Assembly: GCA_027490195.1 (NCBI GenBank)
Contig: JAIXYN010000022.1
Coordinates: forward strand, 62,001-126,000
DNA length: 64,000 nucleotides
Source: Verrucomicrobiaceae bacterium
GTDB taxonomy: Bacteria; Verrucomicrobiota; Verrucomicrobiia; Verrucomicrobiales; Verrucomicrobiaceae
Direction of reading: 5' to 3'
The position numbers were made by a program, and so were the translations under genes. The notes under the pieces were generated by a model. The model was given only the letters and a program-made list of their open reading frames with translations, was not told the DNA's origin and made no database searches. This document shows positions 34,851-44,036 of this stretch, one piece after another; position 1 is the first letter of the stretch, and every line of letters starts with the position of its first letter.

Positions 34851-35599
34851 TGTGAGCCTCAAGAGTGCAGCTTCGCGAGGCGACTCCTTTCCTACCCTGC
34901 GCAAGGGTGGCTTGTTCGCAGGATTTACCTTCGTAAAGCAGAGTTCTTGACAGGTTATTCACACCGCTTTGGGAATTCTCATTTCTGGGTTTGGCAGCAT
35001 CATCTTCTCAAGGACCGGTACCAATGATTATCGGCTCTTCGCCTACAGAGGGTAGGACGTGGAACCCTTGTTTTTGAATCGTGGAACACACCAAGGGCGC
35101 TGCGTAATGAAACATTTTCGACACCCATCATGACTAGAGCAGGTTAAAAATCACTTCTTAAAGAGGACTGCTGAAGCCCCGCTAAATGATGATTTATCAA
35201 TCTGATTTTCAATTGTTTAGATCAACTTTTCATCAAGCCACATCACTTGATCTTGCCTGATTTTTGAGGGCGGCCAAGCCCTGGCAATGGCTGTGAAAAT
35301 GTCACCCACTCGTGATTTGAGGCAGGGCCGTTCACCCTGCACCTTTCCTGCTCATTTTCTGGGTCTGTCAAACTTCCAGCTTGCGTTTCAAAACCTTTCA
35401 TTTTTGACAATCAAGAGTCACCCTTGCCCAGAGCGCGCAGATTTTATGTGAATCATTCACGAATTGTTCACACCTCATGTTGAAAATCTTTTTCGGTCGC
35501 ATTTACCTCACCTAAATCATTGATTCTGGGCGGTAAGAAGCCGTACTTCGCCCTTGTTGCAGAGGCGAGTTCCGGTAGCCTCGCCCGCCCCTTGCCACC
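34851..35599. other. Long gene-free intergenic region
   Basis: About 750 bp with lower GC than the flanking genes. I see no credible coding frame, tRNA or repeat copy. There is an imperfect palindrome at 35447-35472 that begins TGTGAA and ends TTCACA, which could be an operator for the downstream oxidoreductase. The size and base composition would allow an unannotated small RNA, but no structure was strong enough to call. Confidence 0.45.
35447..35472. promoter_or_regulatory. Possible operator: TGTGAA...TTCACA palindrome
   Basis: The outer TGTGAA and TTCACA half-sites are symmetric, and an inner GTGAATCATTCAC is also palindromic. It lies about 130 bp upstream of the oxidoreductase ATG. CRP/FNR-like regulators bind comparable half-sites, but no regulator gene is adjacent. 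Confidence 0.3.
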
Positions 35600-36610
35600 A
35601 TGAACGCTTATCACATCACCGGAACCACCGGGCTCGACTCCCTGCGGGCCGTGACCCTGCCAGACCCCACTCCAGGCCCCGGGGAGGTTTTGGTCCGCAT
35701 CCGCGCCACCTGCCTCAACTACCGCGACTACATGAACGTCATGGGCATCCGTGGCGTGACCGGCCCGGTGCCCCGCATTCCCTGCTCCGATGGCGCGGGT
35801 GAGGTGGCGGCTGTGGGTGCAGGCGTCACCCAGTTCAAACCCGGCGACCGCGTCGTCTGCCCCTTCATGCCTACCTGGCTGGAGGGTGAATTCAGCCAGA
35901 CTCATGCCTCCGGGGCGCTCGGCGGTGCCGTGGACGGCCTATTGCGCGAGCTGGCGGTCATCCGCACCGAGAGCCTTCTGCCCATCCCCGACTACCTTTC
36001 CACCGAAGCCGCCGCCACCCTGCCCTGCGCCGCTGTCACCGCCTGGGATGCCCTGCACTGCCGAGGCGGCTTGAAAGCCGGGGAAACCGTTCTCATTCTC
36101 GGCACCGGCGGCGTCTCGGTCTTCGCCCTGCAGTTTGCCAAGCTGGCCGGTGCCCGCGTGCTGGCGACCACTAGCAGCGATGAGAAAGCCAAACACCTCC
36201 TCAAGCTAGGAGCCGATGCCGTGCACAACTACAAGACCGATCCCGACTGGGACACCTGGGCCGTGAAGCAAACTGGCGGCCGGGGCGTGGACAAAGTCAT
36301 CGAGATCGGCGGCGCAGAAACACTCAACCGCTCCCTCAAAGCCACCCGCTTCGGTGGCCACATCGCCCTCATCGGCGTGCTCACCGGCACCAGCGCGGAA
36401 GTGCAGACCGTGCAGATCCTGCGCAAAGGAATCCGGCTGGACGGCATCTACGTTGGCTCACGCGAGATGTTTGCCCAGATGCTCACCGAAATGGAGCGCG
36501 TGAAATTGCAGCCGGTAATCGACTCCACCTTCGAGTTCAACGGCGCTCCGGCAGCCTTCCAGCGGATCGCAAGTGGGAAGCACTTTGGGAAGATTGTGAT
36601 TCGGGTGTGA
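35600..36610 (+). CDS. MDR-family NAD(P)-dependent oxidoreductase (zinc-less, quinone-reductase-like)
   Basis: 336 residues. The N-terminal GroES-like domain contains LRAVTLPDPTPGPGEVLVRI and GDRVVCPFMPTW; the Rossmann domain contains LILGTGGVSVFALQFAKLAG and the Gly-rich turn for NAD(P). The structural-zinc Cys cluster of classical alcohol dehydrogenases is absent, which favours a quinone-oxidoreductase or enoyl-reductase type. The C-terminus (SGKHFGKIVIRV) is the normal family end. It is monocistronic as far as can be seen. The substrate is not predictable. Confidence 0.9.
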   Translation: MNAYHITGTTGLDSLRAVTLPDPTPGPGEVLVRIRATCLNYRDYMNVMGIRGVTGPVPRIPCSDGAGEVAAVGAGVTQFKPGDRVVCPFMPTWLEGEFSQTHASGALGGAVDGLLRELAVIRTESLLPIPDYLSTEAAATLPCAAVTAWDALHCRGGLKAGETVLILGTGGVSVFALQFAKLAGARVLATTSSDEKAKHLLKLGADAVHNYKTDPDWDTWAVKQTGGRGVDKVIEIGGAETLNRSLKATRFGGHIALIGVLTGTSAEVQTVQILRKGIRLDGIYVGSREMFAQMLTEMERVKLQPVIDSTFEFNGAPAAFQRIASGKHFGKIVIRV

Positions 36611-36639
36611 GGAGGCAGGTGGCGGAAACAGTGCCGTGA

Positions 36640-37065
36640 TTAGGAGTAGCGAATGATGATCGAACTCGAACCACCTTTGGGGTCGTAGTTCGAGGAGATG
36701 TCGCCCCATGGGTAGTGGCCAAGCCGAATGCCAAGCTCGCGAGTGAGCCAATCCTCGTGGAACGCCTTACGGGCAAGCTCTTGCTCCTCCGACCAATCTG
36801 ACCACGACGTTCCGAAGCGTTCGGAGAAGTGCGTGAGATTGAGCGACTGAAGTTGCTCACCATGAAACTGAAGCACGACACAAAGGCGAGAACTGGCCTG
36901 GGCGATGTCTTGAAGACGATAGGTGCACCATAGACCGTTTCGGACAACAACCGATGCGCCGTCAAAAGCTGGCGTCTTAAGAAATTGTGAACACGACAGA
37001 GAGGCCGAGATCGAAGCACCAATCTCAGGAAGCGTGATGCCGCCAGTTTCTTTATCAAGAGTCAT
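36640..37065 (-). CDS. Hypothetical protein, possibly immunity-like
   Basis: 141 residues from the ATG at 37065 (MTLDKETGGITLPEIGASI). No domain is recognised. It appears to be a mixed alpha/beta protein with a short aromatic C-terminus (GHYPWGDISSNYDPKGG then SSSIIIRYS). There is no export signal. It lies between a housekeeping-type oxidoreductase gene and a MITE-like element, and its size and isolation resemble the other small accessory genes around 26-29 kb. The frame is free of competing long frames and has a normal start, so I consider it real. Confidence 0.55.
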   Translation of the reverse strand: MTLDKETGGITLPEIGASISASLSCSQFLKTPAFDGASVVVRNGLWCTYRLQDIAQASSRLCVVLQFHGEQLQSLNLTHFSERFGTSWSDWSEEQELARKAFHEDWLTRELGIRLGHYPWGDISSNYDPKGGSSSIIIRYS

Positions 37066-37129
37066 GTCAAGGAGAGCTTTTAATGGTCATTGAATTGAGG
37101 AGGCAGCAGAGATCAAGCTCGTCGCGACG

Positions 37130-37280
37130 GCGTCTTGGAGTGCGGTGGCAAAGATGCACGGCGCAAGCCTGCATCGACGACACCGCTTTCGCGGGGTCTT
37201 GAACATTCTTCGAAATCAGCACCCCGTCCGGCCTGCGAAAGCGGTGCCGCGCTGAGGCTTGTCACCGTACTCCAAGACGC
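37130..37280. mobile_element. 151-bp diverged MITE-like element
   Basis: The outer ends GCGTCTTGGAGT (37130) and ACTCCAAGACGC (ending 37280) are exact inverted repeats. Both arms continue as CGGTG and finish with ACCGCTTTCGC (37181-37192 and complement at 37235-37245); the left arm has about 17 extra bases. It shares the TTGGAGTNCGGT start and ACCGCTTTCG end with the element at 33028-33212 and so belongs to the same family. It has no coding capacity. Confidence 0.75.
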
Positions 37281-37307
37281 TTCGCGCATGCGATAGTGCT
37301 GCCGCAT

Positions 37308-39857
37308 CTACCGCCACAACAACCCCGAAAACTTCTTCGCCACGGCCTGCCGATGCTTGGGCCATTCACGCGCGACAAAGGCAGGCCAGTCCTTCGTGGT
37401 GGCCAGCTTCTTCCCATCCGGCGTGCAAAGAATGAGCATTACCGGCAGCCGACCCTCGCACAGCATCGGGTGCTCCGTGAGCGCAAAGCACTCGTGCAGC
37501 TTCACCTGCACTTCCGGTGACTCGCTCGCATAGGATACCTTCAAAGTCCCACCCGCAGGCCACGGGATGGAGAGCGGCACCAGTTCATCCAGCCAGCTCA
37601 CCTGCCCCTGGGCCAGATGCTGATGGAAGGCAGCCATCAGCGGCGCGGCCTGGGCTTCCTTGACCAAAGAGAGGCCTTTGAACGCACGGCCGAGGCACGC
37701 GGTGATGGCCTCTACATCAAAGCGCGGAAACTCCAGTTCGGGCAAGGTGGCGTGAACGAGATCCACCCGAGCCATGAACTGCTTCAGCCGATGATCCATC
37801 AGCGGTAGGTCAAAGGCCCCGGCGCGCTGCGCCTCCGCGAGGCAACGCCCGCTGGCGATGGGATCAAGATCCCGCTGCTGCGCCTTCTGCTCGATCACGA
37901 GGTCGCGGTAACGCACCACTTTCATCGCGGCCACACGCTTGTTTTGCGCATCAAACAGATGCTCCACCGTGGTGGTCAGGTGCTGCGGAAACATCTCCGC
38001 GATCCACGCCGGCTGCACGGCGGTGGCGAGACTGAGCAGTGTCAACGGCACAGGACCACGCGAGGGCGCTTCCCGCAGATTCGCAGCCACGAAAAAGGCG
38101 GCTTCCTGCACCACGCTCTCCCGCACGAGCTGGCCTTGGCGCTGCTCGGTGAGCTCGCACTCGAGCTTTCCGGGTACGCGGCGTTTGGCCAGTTGATCCA
38201 CGAAGCCGGCCATGAGGCAGCGCAGCAGGGCTTCGTCACCTTTGGCCGTGGTCCCGCCATCGCGATCATACAGCCGCTGCTGCTGCGCGGCATGCAGGAT
38301 CTGCTGGCAGGTCTGCTCCACCTGCCGGGCCACCTGCGCATTGATGCCGTGGCTGCGGCAGCGCTCGAAGCTGAAACCGTTCTCTTTGGCAAATTCATAG
38401 GCCCGCATCAGCGTGATGAAGTCGGAATCCCCGCTGTCCTCAAACATCTCGCGCAGACCCTTCATTTGCGCATCATCGCGGTCCAACCGCGCCAGCAAAT
38501 CACGCCCACTGACGAGGGCGGCGCACAGGGCCGCATCCGGCACGCAGCCGCGCTGGCTGGCCTCGATGAGCATGCGCGAGTAGCGCGGGTGCATCGGCAG
38601 GCGCAGCATCTGGCGGCCCACCGGGGTGAGTTCCGCCCTGCCCTCGTGCAGGGCTCCCAGCATCGTCAGCAGCTTCTCGGCGCGCACCACGGCCTGCGGA
38701 TCGGGTTTGTCCAGCCAGTCAAAAGTGGCCGCTTCCTGGATGCCGAGCGAGTGCAGCAGCAGCACGACCTCCGCAAGATCACTGCGCTGAGTCTCCGGCG
38801 TATTTCGCTCCTCGCGGGTCTGGTGGCCGATGGAGGTCCACAGGCGATGACAGGTGCCCGGTGCCGTACGGCCCGCACGGCCCTTGCGCTGATCTGCACT
38901 GGCACGGCTGATCGGTTCCAGCAACAGCGTGCCGATGCCACGTTCTGCATCGTAACGAGCCACACGCGCCACACCGCTGTCCACCACATGGCGGATGCCG
39001 TCGATGGTGATGCTGGTCTCCGCCACGTTCGTCGCCACGATGACTTTGCGCAGCGAGTTCGGCGCAAAAGCGCGGTCCTGCTCCTGCGGCTCCAGTTCGC
39101 CATGCAAAGGAATGCAGGCCACACGCTCCTGCGTTCGCAGACCTCTCAAGGCATCCAACGTGCCATTGATCTCGCCGCGCCCCGGCATGAAGACGAGGAT
39201 GTCGCCGGGCTCGCCTTCATACAGGATTCGCTCCACCGCCTCCGCCGCCTGCACGGTAAACGGACGCTGATCAGGCACCGGCAGATAGCCCACCTCCACG
39301 GGAAAGCTCTGCCCTTCGGAAACGAGGATCGGACACGAATTCAAATACACCGCCACCGGCTCCGCATCGAGCGTGGCGGACATCACCAGCATCACCAGAT
39401 CGGGCCGCTGGCTCTGCTGCAAATGCTTCACCAATGCCAGCGCCACATCGCTGAGCAGATTGCGCTCGTGGAACTCATCAAACACCACCGCGCCGATCTT
39501 CGACAGCGAGCGATCATCCTGCAGCCAGCGCAGCAGGATGCCCTCTGTGACAAAGCAGATGCGCGTACCGACGCTTGTGTGGTCATCAAAGCGAATCTGA
39601 TAGCCCACCTCCGCGCCCAGCTTGCCCCCGCGCTCAGAGGCCACACGTGCCGCCACGGTGCGTGCCGCCACGCGACGCGGCTGCAGCACCACGATCATCT
39701 TGTCTCCCGCCACGCCTGCATCCAGCAGCATCTGCGGCACCTGCGTCGTCTTGCCCGAGCCCGTCGGTGCCACCAACACCAGCCGGTTGCCGCCTTGCAG
39801 CGTGCGCAGGATGTCGGCGTTAATTTTCCAGATGGGGAGCGCGGTGGGGGCAGGCAT
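37308..39857 (-). CDS. hrpB: ATP-dependent RNA helicase HrpB
   Basis: 849 residues (MPAPTALPIWKINADIL). This is a DEAH-box helicase: motif I APTGSGKTT at 30-38, motif Ia LQPRRVAARTVA, motif II DEFH at 127-130 (the HrpB variant of DEAH), motif III SAT at 160-162, and motif VI QRKGRAGRTAPG. The C-terminal half contains the helicase-associated winged-helix/ratchet region and the HrpB-specific tail (LNxLVPLSIPWPAGG-like). Length is normal for HrpB. Its role in bacteria is poorly defined, probably in RNA metabolism. It is divergent from the secreted protein at 39961. Confidence 0.95.
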   Translation of the reverse strand: MPAPTALPIWKINADILRTLQGGNRLVLVAPTGSGKTTQVPQMLLDAGVAGDKMIVVLQPRRVAARTVAARVASERGGKLGAEVGYQIRFDDHTSVGTRICFVTEGILLRWLQDDRSLSKIGAVVFDEFHERNLLSDVALALVKHLQQSQRPDLVMLVMSATLDAEPVAVYLNSCPILVSEGQSFPVEVGYLPVPDQRPFTVQAAEAVERILYEGEPGDILVFMPGRGEINGTLDALRGLRTQERVACIPLHGELEPQEQDRAFAPNSLRKVIVATNVAETSITIDGIRHVVDSGVARVARYDAERGIGTLLLEPISRASADQRKGRAGRTAPGTCHRLWTSIGHQTREERNTPETQRSDLAEVVLLLHSLGIQEAATFDWLDKPDPQAVVRAEKLLTMLGALHEGRAELTPVGRQMLRLPMHPRYSRMLIEASQRGCVPDAALCAALVSGRDLLARLDRDDAQMKGLREMFEDSGDSDFITLMRAYEFAKENGFSFERCRSHGINAQVARQVEQTCQQILHAAQQQRLYDRDGGTTAKGDEALLRCLMAGFVDQLAKRRVPGKLECELTEQRQGQLVRESVVQEAAFFVAANLREAPSRGPVPLTLLSLATAVQPAWIAEMFPQHLTTTVEHLFDAQNKRVAAMKVVRYRDLVIEQKAQQRDLDPIASGRCLAEAQRAGAFDLPLMDHRLKQFMARVDLVHATLPELEFPRFDVEAITACLGRAFKGLSLVKEAQAAPLMAAFHQHLAQGQVSWLDELVPLSIPWPAGGTLKVSYASESPEVQVKLHECFALTEHPMLCEGRLPVMLILCTPDGKKLATTKDWPAFVAREWPKHRQAVAKKFSGLLWR

Positions 39858-39960
39858 GAAGTGGGGCGCTCGCTATAAACCAGAACTTCATCTTTTTCGA
39901 CGAACGATGGTGGATTCCATCCAATGCCTGCGTTTCGTCGGTTCACCCAACCCACCAACC

Positions 39961-40587
39961 ATGCACCGCCTTTCCTCCCTCCTCCTCGCCATCTCCCTCT
40001 GCGTCGCACCAGTTTCTCAAGCGGAGGATTTGAAAGCCGTCGACGCCAGTCTCGACGGTTACCGTTTCGAATTCGCCTGCAAGGACCCCATGCCGGAAAA
40101 CCCCAAGCCCGGTGCTGACGGCATCTCCGCACGTGCCACGAACGATCCCGCCACCAACGACAAGTTCACCGACGTGCGTAAGTTTGGCGGCGAGCCCGGC
40201 AAACGCTACATGGCCACCCTCCGCGTGCGCGGCGTAGTGGAGCCTATGATGTACAAAGACGGCCAGCAGGTGGGCGAATACTTCTACATCGGCGGCGCAC
40301 CCAACAACGCCACCTACAACATTTACCAGCTCACCGTCTCCGCCCCGGCGCAGCATTTTTTCTTCAACCGCCAGGACAAGGTGGGCCACAAGATCTTCAC
40401 CATCGACTACACGGCCACCATCGAGATCGAAGGCGGTGCCACGCTCACCCTTCACGGCAACGGCCAGAATGGCCACATGATCACCAACTTCGCCAAACTC
40501 GTCGTCCCCGAAGTCTCCCCTGCCCCGCAGCCCTTCAACGGCCAGTTCATCCAGCTCAATGTGGTGGATGTAGCGGAGGTGAAGTGA
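39961..40587 (+). CDS. Secreted protein of unknown function
   Basis: 208 residues from the ATG at 39961 (MHRLSSLLLAISLCVAPVSQA, a signal peptide). The open frame starting at 39622 is antisense to hrpB and is not used. The mature part is beta-rich: RYMATLRVRGVVEPMMY, GEYFYIGGAPNNATYNIY and HKIFTIDYTATIEIEGG then TLTLHGNGQNGHMI. That suggests a lectin- or galactose-binding-like sandwich, but no named family is clear. It precedes the sulfatase gene by 25 bp on the same strand, so the two are probably co-expressed; a carbohydrate-related role is an inference from that. Confidence 0.75.
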   Translation: MHRLSSLLLAISLCVAPVSQAEDLKAVDASLDGYRFEFACKDPMPENPKPGADGISARATNDPATNDKFTDVRKFGGEPGKRYMATLRVRGVVEPMMYKDGQQVGEYFYIGGAPNNATYNIYQLTVSAPAQHFFFNRQDKVGHKIFTIDYTATIEIEGGATLTLHGNGQNGHMITNFAKLVVPEVSPAPQPFNGQFIQLNVVDVAEVK

Positions 40588-40612
40588 GTTCAGCAGCCTT
40601 TGATTTCCTACC

Positions 40613-42322
40613 ATGTCCAACCGCCTTTTGCTCTCAATCGCGACTCTGTTCCTGGCGACAGCCTTAGCAGATGCCGCCGCGCCCAACATCATCCTCATCA
40701 TGTCGGATGACATGGGTTTCTCGGATCTCGGTTGTTACGGGGGAGAAATCCAAACGCCGAATCTGGACCGCCTCGCTAAGAGTGGCGTGCGGCTAAGCCA
40801 GTTTTACAACACTGGGCGCTGCTGTCCCACTCGCGCCTCGTTGCTGACCGGGCTTTATCCGCATCAGGCGGGCATCGGGCACATGATGGAAGATCGCGGT
40901 CACGACGGCTATCGCGGCGATCTGAACAACCGCTGCGTGACCATCGCTGAAGTGCTGAAACCAGCGGGCTACCGGACGTATGCGGTAGGCAAATGGCACG
41001 TCACCAAGCATGCGCAGCCAGAAGGCCCCAAGCACAACTGGCCGCTGCATCGCGGCTTTGACCGCTTCTACGGCACCATCACCGGCGCAGGCAGCTTTTA
41101 CGATCCAGGCACTCTGACGCGCGATGACACGATGATCTCGCCCTTCGCCGATCCTGAGTACCAGCCGAAGCAGTATTACTACACCGATGCCATCAGCGAC
41201 CATGCGGTGCGCTTCATTGACGAACATGCCACCGCGCAGAAGGACAAACCCTTCTTTCTCTACATGGCCTACACCGCCGCGCACTGGCCCATGCACGCGC
41301 TGCCAGAAGATGTGGCTAAATACAAAGGCAAGTATGACGTGGGCTATGAATCCGTGCGGCAGGCACGCTTTCAGCGCATGAAGGACATGGGCTTGATCGC
41401 CAAAAATGCGAAGATGAACCCCACCGTGGGTGATTGGACATCCGTTAAAGATCGTGCGTGGGAGACTCGCTGCATGGAGGTCTTCGCCGCGATGATCGAC
41501 CGCATGGACCAGGGAATCGGCCGCGTGGTGGGCACGCTGGAAAAAAACGGCATGCTGCAAAACACGCTCATTCTCTTTCTCCAAGACAACGGCGGCTGCC
41601 AGGAAGGCATCGGCCGACAGGCGAAATCGCCTGCTTTCAATGAGAAGACCTTCCCCGTCATTGGCCAGGATGCGATCCGCCTCGATGTCATCCCCAAACA
41701 AACACGCGACGGCCAGCCGGTAAAGCAGGGCCAGGGCATCATGCCGGGCGGACCCAACGACTACATCGCTTATGGCGAAGCCTGGGCCAATGTCTCGAAC
41801 ACACCGCATCGCGAGTACAAGCATTTTGTTCATGAAGGCGGCATCTCCACACCGCTGATCGCCCACTGGCCCTCTGGAATTCCAGTGGCACAGCATGGCA
41901 AGATCGAACCGCAGCCCGGCCACCTCATTGATCTCATGGCAACCTGCGCCGACGTGGCCGGAGCCAAATATCCCGCCGAACTCAACGGGCAGGCCATTCA
42001 GCCAATGGAAGGCATGAGCTTGATGTCCGCCTTTGAGGGCCGGAGTTCAGGAACCCGTTCCATCTTCTGGGAGCACGAAGGCAACCGCGCTCATCGAGCC
42101 GGGCCGTGGAAGCTCGTAGCAAAGGAAAACCAGCCCTGGGAACTTTACAACATTGATCAAGACCGGGCGGAGTTGCATGACCTCGCTGCGGCTGAACCAG
42201 ATCGTGTCAAATCCATGGCCGCAGCATGGGAAACTTGGGCAGCACGTTCACAAGTGCTGCCAGTCGGCACATGGAAAAAACAGACTCCACCCAAAAAGAG
42301 ACGCAAAAACGGGAAGGAGTAA
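40613..42322 (+). CDS. Secreted arylsulfatase-type sulfatase
   Basis: 569 residues with a signal peptide (MSNRLLLSIATLFLATALADA). The sulfatase core begins IILIMSDDMGFSDLGCYG. The CxPxR signature CCPTRASLLTG starts at Cys70, the residue expected to become formylglycine, so an anaerobic or aerobic maturase should exist elsewhere in the genome. GKWHVTK and the C-terminal WELYNIDQDRAELHDLA are also typical. Such enzymes desulfate glycans or small sulfate esters. The lysine-rich C-terminus (WKKQTPPKKRRKNGKE) is unusual. It is preceded by a secreted beta-rich protein. Confidence 0.93.
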   Translation: MSNRLLLSIATLFLATALADAAAPNIILIMSDDMGFSDLGCYGGEIQTPNLDRLAKSGVRLSQFYNTGRCCPTRASLLTGLYPHQAGIGHMMEDRGHDGYRGDLNNRCVTIAEVLKPAGYRTYAVGKWHVTKHAQPEGPKHNWPLHRGFDRFYGTITGAGSFYDPGTLTRDDTMISPFADPEYQPKQYYYTDAISDHAVRFIDEHATAQKDKPFFLYMAYTAAHWPMHALPEDVAKYKGKYDVGYESVRQARFQRMKDMGLIAKNAKMNPTVGDWTSVKDRAWETRCMEVFAAMIDRMDQGIGRVVGTLEKNGMLQNTLILFLQDNGGCQEGIGRQAKSPAFNEKTFPVIGQDAIRLDVIPKQTRDGQPVKQGQGIMPGGPNDYIAYGEAWANVSNTPHREYKHFVHEGGISTPLIAHWPSGIPVAQHGKIEPQPGHLIDLMATCADVAGAKYPAELNGQAIQPMEGMSLMSAFEGRSSGTRSIFWEHEGNRAHRAGPWKLVAKENQPWELYNIDQDRAELHDLAAAEPDRVKSMAAAWETWAARSQVLPVGTWKKQTPPKKRRKNGKE

Positions 42323-42369
42323 AAAAATAAGATGCAATATTGAATTTGGAACAAAACGTGCTTCCATAC

Positions 42370-42798
42370 ATGCCTATGGACCTCTCCAAAATTGCTCTCG
42401 ATCTTCCTATGCTTAAGTTGAGTTTGGCAATCGTCGGCGGCCTGCTCATCATCGCCATGGTGCGGATTATGTTTCTGCTGCGCACCAACTCCCGCCTGCG
42501 TGACAGCACCTCCAAAATGGAACAGCAAGTGCTCAACCAGCATCAGGCGCTCCTCTCGGTCCGCTCCGACTCAAATGCTTGGCGCGGAGAACTGCAGCGC
42601 ATGTTTGACTCTTTTCGTGCGGAGTTTTCCAAACGTCTCGAAGAATCCGAACAACGTTACCAGGAGGTGCAGCAGCGCTGTGAGACCGCCGTCAAGCCGG
42701 CTGAAGTGTTTTCTCCACCGCCACCCGCCGTGCTTGCCAAGATTGTAACCCCCGAAGAGAAACCCGTGCTACCTGTTCCAGCACTGAACATTTCCTGA
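42370..42798 (+). CDS. Membrane-anchored coiled-coil protein, paralogue 1
   Basis: 142 residues from the ATG at 42370 (MPMDLSKIALDLPML); a TTG at 42340 would add ten residues. One transmembrane helix (about residues 15-38, LSLAIVGGLLIIAMVRIMFLL) is followed by a positively charged stop-transfer segment, a coiled coil to about residue 105 and a proline-rich tail. It shares layout and local sequence (MVR.F/MLLR.N.R at the membrane exit, then KMEQQ/KMEKQ) with the next gene and probably arose by duplication. Function is unknown. Confidence 0.75.
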   Translation: MPMDLSKIALDLPMLKLSLAIVGGLLIIAMVRIMFLLRTNSRLRDSTSKMEQQVLNQHQALLSVRSDSNAWRGELQRMFDSFRAEFSKRLEESEQRYQEVQQRCETAVKPAEVFSPPPPAVLAKIVTPEEKPVLPVPALNIS

Positions 42799-42897
42799 AG
42801 CACGCCTTCGCAGAAAGCCCTGCAGAATTGAAATTCTGCTAAAGCGAAAGACCTCCCACAAGATTGATTTAGAACAACATTTGCCGCATACACAGGA

Positions 42898-43533
42898 ATG
42901 AATAGTGAACTGCCTCAGGACGTCCTGGTTTTGCTCATCGGTCTCAGCATCGTTTCAGGTTTGTTTTTAATTTCCATGGTGCGCACCTTTCGGCTCCTCC
43001 GTGACAACCACCGCATGGAAGTTGAAATCGCCAAGATGGAAAAGCAGTCTGTGCTGCAACAGCTGGAGGTCACCGCTGTCCATCATGACGCCATGTCCTG
43101 GAGAGCCAAAACCCAGCGTCAGTTTGATGCCCTGCGCAGCGAACTTTCTCACCGCCTGCTGCAGGTGGATCAGGGTGGTGCCAATGTCCTGAAGGAAATG
43201 GATGCGGTGCACCAGCAGACGCTGGCCGTCGCACTCGCAAAAATCTCAGAACTCGAAGCCGCGCTGTCAGCCAAGCCGGCAGCCGTGGCACTTCCACCGT
43301 TAGTCACTCCCGCGCTGCCCAAGCCGCCCCCACCTTCCCTGCCTGTGCTGCCAGCCGTGGATTCGTTGCGCATCCAGTCTCTTGAGGCAGAACTTGCTGC
43401 AGCAAAGGCGGAAATCGCCAGCGGCAGGCTTCACAACGCGGCGTTGCAGCGTGCCTTGCTGCTTGCTCGGCGCAAAGTATCGGTACCAGCCACGCGGAAA
43501 AGCGCCACGCGCAGCACGGTGCGCAGTGCCTGA
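42898..43533 (+). CDS. Membrane-anchored coiled-coil protein, paralogue 2
   Basis: 211 residues (MNSELPQDVLVLLIGL). One N-terminal transmembrane helix (residues about 8-30) is followed by MVRTFRLLRDNHRMEVEIAKM, matching paralogue 1, then a long coiled coil, a proline-rich linker (LPPLVTPALPKPPPPSLP) and a second coiled-coil segment with a basic end (ARRKVSVPATRKSATRS). It could tether or space envelope components. No catalytic motif is present. It lies upstream of the YqjD/YqjE-like genes and pilT. Confidence 0.8.
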   Translation: MNSELPQDVLVLLIGLSIVSGLFLISMVRTFRLLRDNHRMEVEIAKMEKQSVLQQLEVTAVHHDAMSWRAKTQRQFDALRSELSHRLLQVDQGGANVLKEMDAVHQQTLAVALAKISELEAALSAKPAAVALPPLVTPALPKPPPPSLPVLPAVDSLRIQSLEAELAAAKAEIASGRLHNAALQRALLLARRKVSVPATRKSATRSTVRSA

Positions 43534-43646
43534 GCGAAGAAATCGCCCAACTGTTTTTTCCTCTCGCCAACGTTGAGAGACCGTCTTTAATCAGAGATGT
43601 TTGGCAGGCGCAGAGCCTTGCATGACTCCCCACCCCCTTTCGCACC

Positions 43647-44012
43647 ATGACTGACACCCCCACCGCAGAATCCGCCTTCGGCAGCAGTCCGCCCTATGAC
43701 CCTTTTCAGGCCGCGAAGGCCAGCGCTTTGAAAGCCGCCGAAGAACTGCGTGCCGCAGCAGCGCAGAAGGCGTCCGAATTCCGCAATGCAGCAGAATCGC
43801 GGGCACAGCACTTCCGCGACACCGCTGAGCAGAAGGCCACCGACATCAAGGAAAAGGCCGGTGAATTCGCCGACCACACTTTCAGTGAAGCACGTGTGCG
43901 CTATGATGATCTGCGTGCCGAGGCGGAAAAATTCGCCCGGGAGAAGCCGCTTCAGGCCCTTCTCACGGCATTTGGCATTGGTTTTGTCGTCGGGGCCATT
44001 CTGCGTCGCTGA
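43647..44012 (+). CDS. YqjD/ElaB-like (DUF883-type) protein
   Basis: 121 residues (MTDTPTAESAFGSSPPYDPF). A long Ala/Glu/Lys-rich amphipathic helix, residues about 20-95, precedes a C-terminal membrane anchor in LLTAFGIGFVVGAILRR, the characteristic end of the ElaB/YqjD family. In enterobacteria these inner-membrane proteins bind ribosomes in stationary phase. Here only the architecture supports that. The next two genes also fit a yqjD-yqjE-type operon. Confidence 0.82.
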   Translation: MTDTPTAESAFGSSPPYDPFQAAKASALKAAEELRAAAAQKASEFRNAAESRAQHFRDTAEQKATDIKEKAGEFADHTFSEARVRYDDLRAEAEKFAREKPLQALLTAFGIGFVVGAILRR

Positions 44013-44036
44013 TCTTCCATCGCGCCCCACCCCTTC

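Noticed and set aside
37944-39878. 644-codon forward frame opposite hrpB
   Set aside because: hrpB has all helicase motifs; the opposite frame is His/Arg/Leu-rich and unsupported.
39622-39960. Long start for the secreted protein at 39961
   Set aside because: The extra 113 codons are antisense to hrpB and would bury the signal peptide inside the chain.
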